From: Vitrella brassicaformis
Lineage: Eukaryota; Sar; Vitrellaceae
Assembly: GCA_001179505.1 (NCBI GenBank)
Contig: CDMY01000759.1
Coordinates: 245,577 to 267,487, forward strand
Reading direction: 5' to 3'
Length of the DNA stretch: 21,911 nucleotides
Under the pieces are notes generated by a model. It was not told the DNA's origin. It did not search any database and was given only the letters and a program-made list of their open reading frames with translations. The translations under genes and the position numbers were made by a program. Each line of letters begins with the position of its first letter. Within the stretch, counting starts at the first letter, position 1. Positions 8,943 to 16,700 of the stretch are shown in pieces.

Positions 8943-9435
8943 ATGCTGGCGGACGTTGACGTGTTTGATTCCAAATGCGTCTGGCCCCCTTGCTATTTGG
9001 GTGAAGCGTGCAACAACGCGGCAGACTCCCAAGGCGTCAAGACGACCTTGCTCAAACAACTACTAGAGGACAAGGCTTCTGGAAAACAATGGGAGGGTGT
9101 CAGCGCTGCGGCGGTCCTCCTCCGACTGGATGCTGCGTTTGAATGGGTACACCACGCCCTGCGGTGTCTCTCAATATGCGTGTGTGTCTCGTATGTATGC
9201 ACGTGTGCCCCGTATGTATGTGTGTATGTAGCCATCCCGCTCCCCCCCTCCCCCTCCCCCGCAGCTGCCGCCCGAGGTGCTCACCTGCATCATGCAGTTC
9301 ATGCCTAGTGGGGCTGACATAGGGCGGATTGAGAGAGTCTGCAGCGCCTGGTGCGAAGTCTCCCACGCCGGCAAGGACATGGTGTGGAAGCGCCACGTGC
9401 AGGACCAAAAGGCCAAACTCGTGGCAGCCAGGTGA
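8943..9435 (+). CDS. F-box protein (short model; may be the 3' part of a broken longer gene)
   Basis: Exons 8943-9146 and 9265-9435 join in phase 0, with donor GTACAC and acceptor CCCCCGCAG after a long C-rich tract; reading ends at TGA 9433-9435. This gives 124 residues from the ATG at 8943, but the open frame reaches back to 8901, so the true start is unknown. The second exon is an F-box: LPPEVLTCIMQFMP, then DIGRIERVCSAWCEVS and VWKRHV, matching L-P-x-E-(L/V)-x-x-x-I-x-x-x-(L/M)-P ... R-V-C-x-x-W ... W-(K)-x-x. F-box proteins bind Skp1 and bring substrates to SCF ubiquitin ligases. The upstream exon has several Cys (DSKCVWPPCYLGEACNN) and may be a separate small domain. No substrate-binding repeat is seen. 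A GTGAGTGAG follows at 9432, so the last exon could also splice onward instead of ending. Confidence 0.6.
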
Positions 9436-9547
9436 GTGAGGTCCGCAGATGTCTTGCATGCATGAGTCCGCGGACCTCTGTATGTTGTCCTGTCTGTATG
9501 TTGTCCGTCAACGAGGGGGAAAGTGAGAGCTTCTTCTTCCCGCCGGC

Positions 9548-9771
9548 CTCGACGACTGCATAATCGGCCAGAAGGCCGCCAAGGAGGCCGTGGCGATCTG
9601 CCTCCGTAAGGCACGTACACGATGCGATCGATGTGTGTGTCTCTCCATCGCATGTATCTATTGGTGTTTGCAGAGGGCCTTCGCCAGCATGTACCTGACG
9701 ATGGCCTCCGCAAGACCACAAAGCCAAGCCACGTCCTGCTGACAGGGCCAACAGGGAGCGGCAAGACAGAG
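9548..9771 (+). pseudogene. Truncated HslU/ClpY-like AAA+ ATPase fragment
   Basis: Exon 9548-9605 reads LDDCIIGQKAAKEAVAICL and exon 9674-9771 ends HVLLTGPTGSGKTE. These match the N-terminal region of HslU (ClpY): L-D-x-x-I-I-G-Q-x-x-A-K-x-x-V-A-I-A-L-R, then the Walker A site G-P-T-G-x-G-K-T-E. The final Glu after KT favours HslU over ClpX. Introns 9606-9673 and after 9771 (GTGAGA) have good borders. After this point the family continues with the A-R-R-L-A-K helix, Walker B and sensor motifs, none of which I can find before the next gene. No start codon or in-phase upstream exon is seen, and the exon before 9548 cannot be joined in phase to the F-box exon. HslU with HslV forms an ATP-dependent protease, in protists usually mitochondrial. 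This looks like a relic or a rearrangement breakpoint. Confidence 0.6.
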
Positions 9772-9873
9772 GTGAGAAGTGCCGTCGAGCCATCAGACAG
9801 CAACTTGCCGTCGGGTCCTGTGTGCAGCTGAGTATCGCATTCGGGGGGTGTGCCGCTCAGTCTTCCTCGATGT

Positions 9874-9890
9874 CTGCCTACATTATATAT
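9874..9890 (+). repeat. 17-base dispersed motif, copy 2
   Basis: CTGCCTACATTATATAT, one mismatch from copies 1 and 3. Read in the same relative frame it encodes SAYIIY. Confidence 0.7.
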
Positions 9891-10071
9891 ATACTCTGGT
9901 TGTCCTATGTGTTGCTGACGACGCTCTATGCACATGTCTCGCCCGTGTGGCCTACGCCCCAAGCTCAGTGGACCAGATCATCGCCATCGGCTTTACTTTC
10001 GGTTTCATCTTTTGCACAACGAGAGCGGTGCAAAAACTGGCGGCGCCTGATCGGGTGGGTGGGGGCTATCA

Positions 10072-10088
10072 CTGCCTACATTTTATAT
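10072..10088 (+). repeat. 17-base dispersed motif, copy 3
   Basis: CTGCCTACATTTTATAT, identical to copy 1. Read in the same relative frame it encodes TAYILY. It lies inside a possible 53-base intron. Confidence 0.7.
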
Positions 10089-10240
10089 GTGGTGATTGGT
10101 GTTGTAGATTCATCCCTTGCCAGGGAGGGACGGGCTGATGTGGATGGATGTTGGTCGTTTACATTACACAGAGAGACTTACGGGAGGGACACATTGAAAG
10201 CCAAGTCGTTTCACCCTTCCTGGCCATCCCATACATCCAG

Positions 10241-10733
10241 TGAGTGGATCGGATCGAGGGGTCAGTGTGTGAGGGCCTGTTGGCGCACAGCCAAGGAGGA
10301 TCACCGCGGAACAGAGCACACAGGCACATAGTAAGGCACATGCCATTCATGTCAGCGAACGAACTCACAAAGGGGGAGAGACAGAGAGAGACAGGCAGTC
10401 GTCGTGTGGTGTGTGAGTGTGTATATGGCTGGCTGGCTTGCTGTGTCGTATAGTACCACATCGATCGCATCACATCACGGGGCACACGACAGCACGACAC
10501 GACACCCACCGCATGCATCATGATGGCATGCACCTCTGCACGCTTGCATCAACCAAAGCGACGGACGGACGATAGATACTCCCTACCTATACTTAGACAC
10601 ACATCCATACAAACAAGACTCACTAAGGAACGGCCAAAAGAGGCTGGCTGGCTCCACCGTCATCACATCGATGCTGGCTGGCTCCGCTAATTCGACACTA
10701 AGGCAGGCAGGCAGGCAGGCAGGCCGCCATCCC
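10241..10733. other. Intergenic region between converging loci
   Basis: No coding frame stands out on either strand. It contains TGGCTGGCTGGC-type runs and a (CAGG)n tract, plus the 3' flank of the large minus-strand gene, whose stop is at 10734-10736. Confidence 0.5.
10701..10724. repeat. (AGGC)n microsatellite
   Basis: Six copies of a four-base unit, just beyond the stop codon of the large minus-strand gene and so probably in its 3' untranslated region. Confidence 0.9.
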
Positions 10734-13700
10734 TCACCCAGCCACCACTGCCCCTGACGATGTCTCGTCAGCTGCACCATCGTCAGCTGCACCATCGAGC
10801 TCGATTTCCCACAGGTTGACGCGGCCCTCCTCGCCCACCACAGCGTGGCCACCACCACCACCCAGCGACGTGTCTGTCTTCTCGCGAGTGAGGGTGGTGG
10901 TGGTCGGCTGGCCATCGGCAACAGCGGCAGCAGCCTGGTCGGTGGCTTGTGTCTGGAGGGGCGGTTGTGGGGCGGGAGGGTGTTTCTTCTTGCGGCCTCT
11001 GCCGCCGCCGTGTGTCGTGGGGACTTTGTCGTTGGCTGATGGGTCCCACTCGACGACCACCGACTCCCACAGATCGCCGGACAAGTCGACCTGACACGAC
11101 GGACCCATGAGAACACACACATCGGATCGGTGGATTGGATGGATGGGGGGGTGCCTACCTTTCTGACGGTGCCCCCATACACGATGGGCTGTCCGTGCAG
11201 GTTTTTCCAGGCCATGCGGAAGCGACGCTGAATACACACAGATACACACACACACACCCCAAGGATGATTAACGTGACGTGACGCCTCACACATTTCTCT
11301 CCTGCAGTCCACTCACCCCTGGCATGCAGCCTTTCGACAGAGCCTTCAGCACCCTGACGCACACACACACACACACACACACCCCTTCATACGGCCCTGC
11401 ACAAATGCATGTGGGTGTTTGTGTCCGTCCTGCTACCTTTTTCTGGGTACAATAAAGTCGGGCATGTGGCTGTGCAGCGGCACGCACACCATGGCGTACC
11501 GGCTCTCACTCATCTGCGGCCCCTCGCACACAGGACCCGACACACCACGAACCGAGCTGCCCGGCCCACCCACACCACCACATGCACCATACGGCCCTCG
11601 GCGTTTCCTCTTGCCCCTCTCCACACCCACACCCTTTTCGTTGTCCTCTTCCACCATGGCAGACTCTTGCTTGACGGCGGGAGGGGCCATCATCATCTCA
11701 GTGTCGGTCTCTTCTTTCTTGACATCTACCTTGACACACGGGTGTGGGTGGTGCCGCGCCGCGCCGCTGACCGCCATTTGCAGCTGCACCGATTCGGGGG
11801 AAGGGTCGGGAGCCTCGCTCGTGACCTCAGATTTGACGGGTGGCGGTGGTTGGTCGATCAGCATCATGGTGTCTTGCGGCTGCTGTGAAGGCGAGCTTGT
11901 ATCGGCCATGGCCGTGGCGTGGTTGACCACCTCTCTCTCGCTGGCGTCCTCCATGACGGCATCTCCATCCTCAATGTCGTCACCAGCGGAGGCGAGCACC
12001 AGCTGCCCCCGTGTCGACCGTCTTGACGGCGGCAACCTCTCCCTCTCCCTCTCTGTGTGGTGTGTGGGCGACTCGCTGTGGTCCATTATTGCCATCCGGT
12101 GGTGCAGCATCCTGTCCGTCATGGTCGACCGCCGCTTGCTCCGACGCCGGCCGTCAGCGTCGACCATCAACGAGTCGCTCGACGCGTTGGCGAGACTGCT
12201 CAGCCCGCTCTCCAGCCTGTCGGGGAGACCTCGCGGCTTGTATGCGCGCCGTCGGCCTTCCTGAGGCGGGGGCGGTGGGATGACGTTGTCGGGAGAGGGG
12301 GAGGGGCAGGAGGATGGCACGGATGGCTGTGGCTGGGGCTGTGATGGAGAGGGGGAGGGGGATTGGGCGGGGGTCTCCTCTGTGTGAGGGGGCAGCGTGA
12401 GCGGCTGAGATAGCGACGACAGAGACGAAGCGACCGCATCGGCCTGGCTGGGGTGGCTCCTGACGCATTGCATTCATTCATACACGCACACATACAGCGT
12501 GAGACGGCGAGTCTCACAGCAGACAGACAGACACCTGTGCTCGGTCGACAAACTCACTCACCGTGGGTTGAATCTGAGCCATATCCTGACATAAGGAATC
12601 GGCTGGGAGGCCGGCTTGCCCGCATCCTCACTCTCGAGCGGCTGCAGCGACGCCAGCCGAGCCCTCAACGACATCAGACCCTCGAACGGCGTCCTGCTGT
12701 GCCCATACTGCGCACCAAACAGCGCCGCCAACCGCTCGGTCTCACTGTCCTCCTCCCCCCTCGCCCGCGGCACCAAGCCGGTCACCCCGGGATGGTAAAA
12801 CACCTTGACGACCTCCGCCTCTTCGATGTGGCCGGAGTGGTGAGGCACTGAGTGCTCGATGGGGTATGGCGGGGCGTGGTGGGCGTGCGAGCGTCTGTGG
12901 TAGTGCTTGTGGGTGAAGTGGGTGATCTGCATGGCGTGGCCGCTCCTGAAGTAGAAGACGCGGGTGTCCTCTGTGGGGATTTCGACGAAGGGGGCGGCGG
13001 CCAAGGAGAGGGTGGGGAGGGGGAAGAGCAGCGCCGTCTCGCGGCAGTGCTGATAGCCCGTCCTATCGGTCACGTTGATCAGGTTCCTCAGCTTCACATC
13101 GTCGAGCGCCAGTGTGTGCCACGCAGATGCAATCACCCCGACATGGTCAAGCGCCTCCCATCCCTCCGAAGCCTCCCCCACACCCTCCTCCACACGGCGT
13201 GAAGGCGCGTCAGCGAGTATCAGTCGGCTGGTGTCGTTGAGGAGCTGCAGCCACGCCTGTGGTCGGAATGGCGGCCATGGGGATGTGGGTGTGGATGCGG
13301 CGGTGCGGTGTGTGCTGCGCAGGGACGAGAGGTAGGGGTGGGTGTCGAAGAGGTTGTTGAGGTAGACCAGACAGGTGCGAGTGGGCGCCTGACAGACAGA
13401 CAGACAGACAGGCACAGAGAGACTGACTGATGGATGCAGGCATCTCTCTGTGTGTCTGTGTGTGTGTGTGTGTGTGAATGCACTCATACCATGACTTGTT
13501 GTGGTGTGATGCCTTGCTGCTCGTAGACGGGCCATCTGGCGACCCACTCACACATGTCGCGAATCGGCTGCAGCCACTCGTCCTACACGCAGACACACGA
13601 AAGGAGCGCCACTCTCATGACATTTTTCGCCGTTCCCCATCGTCCCGACCCCACCAAGAACTGCCTGACGGCTTCATCCATCGTCTTCTTCTCCTCCCGT

Positions 13701-16700
13701 TGGTTGTCCAGTGCGTCGGCTGCCTCCCTCCACAGGTCATAGCACATCGGCACCAGCACCAGCTTCTCCACCTCGAGCAGATGGTGCACCACCGCCATTA
13801 CACGCAACACCCACCACGGACGAGCCGCCTCAACATGATCGCGGTGACGATGGTGACCCACCCTCCGTGTGGCCAGTGGTGCGATGGGCTCGGGGGTGTG
13901 TGTGCTGTCCGCCACACCGTTGGCCTTTTCCTTGCCGTTGTTGTCTTCTGGGGGCCTGGGTGTGGGGACGTCGGCAGTGGCTGACGAGTGGGTGTGGGAG
14001 GGGGGGTGCGAGGGGGGGCGCTTCCGCCGCTGAAGCGTGGCCTCTTGGACGGTCGTCAGGGCCTTCTTAAGAGCAGACTCTCTGCACGCAAAAAGGAAAG
14101 TAAGACAATAAGACAACAAGACAACACGCACGCACACGCGGACACGACACGGCCGCTGTGTATCTGTGGACAAACGTCGCTTCTCCCCCCTGCTCACCGT
14201 TTTGTGACGCTCGATAGCGATGCAATGAGCTGCTGCAGCCGCCCCATGCCCCCATCCTCATCGAGATCGATGTACCCCCAGCACCCGCCATACGCCTCGC
14301 TCGCACTCGCGCTCTCGCCGCCCTCGTGCGCCCCCAGCGGCCCCCTCACAAACCGCTCTCTCTCGCCGTCACGCACGGCCGATGAGATGCCTCTCCGAGA
14401 GTCGAAAATGCGGCCTCTCTGACCGAGACGGCCGACGGGCTCTTTTGACGAGGGTGAGGGGGATCTGCTTGTGGGTTGCTGCTCGGTGGTGGTGGTGGTG
14501 GCGGTGGTGTCGTCTTCGGTGCTGTTGGGCATGAGCTTCTTGCGGAGGATTCTGATGAGGGCGTCGGTGTCTTGCATATCGTCGCGGCGCCACTCTGTGC
14601 CTGAAGGTCGGTCCAGCTCCACCCAGACCCGGCTGCAGCCCATCTCAGCACCGAAGTAGAAGTACCTGCAAGTGAGAGCATCCAGCCATCGATGCAGGCG
14701 TCTTCTGTGTGTCTGTTGCTGCTCACCGATTGAGGTATCTGTCCTGGCCGATCGGCTCGGCCCGCACAGCGAGGTCAGGGGCGTGGCTCAGCACCCGCAG
14801 CACCGGGTGGTCTTCCGTCGGAGCCTCCTCGATGTTGTCCTTCTCCTTGTCCTTGTCGGCCTCTCCCTTCTTGGCCTTTCCCTTGCTGAGATCAAGGAAG
14901 GGTATCCAGCCATGGCGACTGCCCACGCCGTTCCACGCCTCCTCGGCCATCGACCCACCAGCTATCTGACCAATGACGCGCTCCCCCTCCTCCCCCAAAG
15001 CTGCGAGCAGATCCGCCCGCTTCATGTGGCCGCTGGGCGCTTTGGGCGGCGGGATGATGTCATCCTCGTCTCTGGTGTCCTGATGGGGCGGGGGAGGGGG
15101 CGTGAGGAGGCTCTCTGGCGGGGGAGGGATGGTCAGTGTGGCTTGGTCGCTGAGGACGCCGTTCGGCTGCGCCTCGCTCGTCTTCGGTGACGTGTCGGTC
15201 TCCATGGCAACGGGCGACTCGTCCAGCAAGGAGGATCTGCTCCGCCCACGACCTGCCTTCGGCTTGGCCTTGGCCCGCCCTCTCTTGGTTGTGCCGGCCG
15301 GCTTGCCTCGTTTGGCGCTCTGGCTGCCTCTGTTGACTGATGGGGATGCCTGTGGTGTGGAGGTGGCGCGCTGCAGCTGAGGACTGGGGGTGGGCGGCTG
15401 AGAGGGGGCGTCCGACGCGGCGGGCTGGTTGGTGTCACCACCCTTGTCAGCCCCACCACCACCGGCAGCTGCAGCTGTGGTGTCTTTGTCTTTGTCCTTT
15501 TTGTCCCGGTCCCTTTGCTGCTTGGGGAAGATGAGCTTCTGGATGTCCAGTTGGAGGTCGGTGCGAAGGCGGAGGTAGTCCTTGTAGAGAGGGAGGGAGG
15601 GGGAGCCGCAGGCCACCTCGTCCAGCAGCCACTGGAAGGTCAGAAGACGGTCCACCACACTCAGAGAGGAATAGCCACCACAGCTGGCGACCAGAGAGAG
15701 AGAGAGAGAGAGAGAGACATCCATGCGTGTATGTGTGCGTGTGTGGGGCTGTGTGCGTGTGGGTGTGGGTGGCGTACTTGAGCTTGACGAGAATGTTGTG
15801 GTATCTCTGTGGCGGGTCGAGCCCTTTGCTGATGGCCTTATCCTCGTCAAACTCGAAGTGGTACTCACGATCGCCCTCCTCCTTCAGCCCCCCGACAGCC
15901 CTCGTCTCTCTCACTGCCGCCGTGGCCGTCTCATCCCCCTCCCTCTCTCTCTCCCTCTCCCTCTCCCTCTCGCCCTCCTGCTGCTCGTCAATGCTGTTAG
16001 TCTCTTCCTCCATCATCACATCGCCATCTGGGTCGTCAGAGCGCTCTCTCTTGCCTCTGTCCGCTCCACCCCCACCGCCCCCCACTGCCCTTGGCGTGTA
16101 CATGGCGTCGAAGAGCACCCCCTGCAGCACCGCTGGCCACGTCAGCTCGCTCAGCCAGTGCTGCCACCCGTCCGCACGAGCGAAGAACCAGTGACTCAGG
16201 AGCCGCTTGGTGAAGGTGTGCAGGGGTCCCGTGTTGATGGTGCTGTCGGCCCCCTTCTCCTGCTGCCGCTGCAGGAGCTCGCGAGAGAGCATCCACGACC
16301 GGATCGGCGCTTGGGAGATGCGCAGGAACGGCGGGATGGCACCGCTGGCAAGGCTTGTTGTTTTCCTCTTCTCTCTCCTCTCCTTGTCTGCGGCGGCCTT
16401 GTTGACCTTCCCTCCGCCCTCCTTGCTCCTCCCCTCAGCGGCAGCAGCATCTTCCTGCGGGGAGATGCTCCACAGGTAGAGGTTGAGCAGCCGACAAGCC
16501 AGCTGATCCAATAAAGGCGGCCGCAGGTGCGCGACCAGCATCACGTCAATGGGCGTGTCCTTGGTGACGCCGGGCGTCGACACACCAGCAGCAGGAGCAT
16601 GAGGGGGGAGGGGTGTGTCGACAAGGGCTGTCTGGAAGTCTTGCAGAGAGAGGGGTGGGTGTGAGGGGGGCGAGAGGATGAGTGCCTGTGGTGGTGGTGG

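Larger units (their letters stand above)
9830..10240 (+). other. Hydrophobic open frames of uncertain coding status after the HslU fragment
   Basis: After an acceptor (GTGTGCAG, 9822-9829) one frame reads MSAYIIYILWLSYVLLTTLY, a plausible membrane segment. A second frame in the same bases reads VDQIIAIGFTFGFIFCTTRA, so which is coding is unclear. A 53-base intron-like piece (GTGGGTGG to GTTGTAG) lies at about 10055-10107. The frame after it gives RDLREGHIESQVVSPFLAIP and ends at a TGA near 10240, which looks like a last exon. Two copies of the 17-base motif lie here, at 9874-9890 and 10072-10088. No family recognised. Confidence 0.3.

Noticed and set aside
9830-10240. Continuation of HslU after the Walker A exon
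   Set aside because: None of the three frames shows the A-R-R-L-A-K helix, Walker B or arginine finger; the frames are hydrophobic instead.
5956-10240. A transposon or viral insertion explaining the disturbed block
   Set aside because: No transposase, integrase, reverse transcriptase, terminal repeats or target-site duplication could be seen.
11409-12264. Long plus-strand frames opposite exon 11 of the large gene
   Set aside because: These are antisense shadows of a GC-rich coding exon; no motif, and the minus-strand splicing chain is complete.
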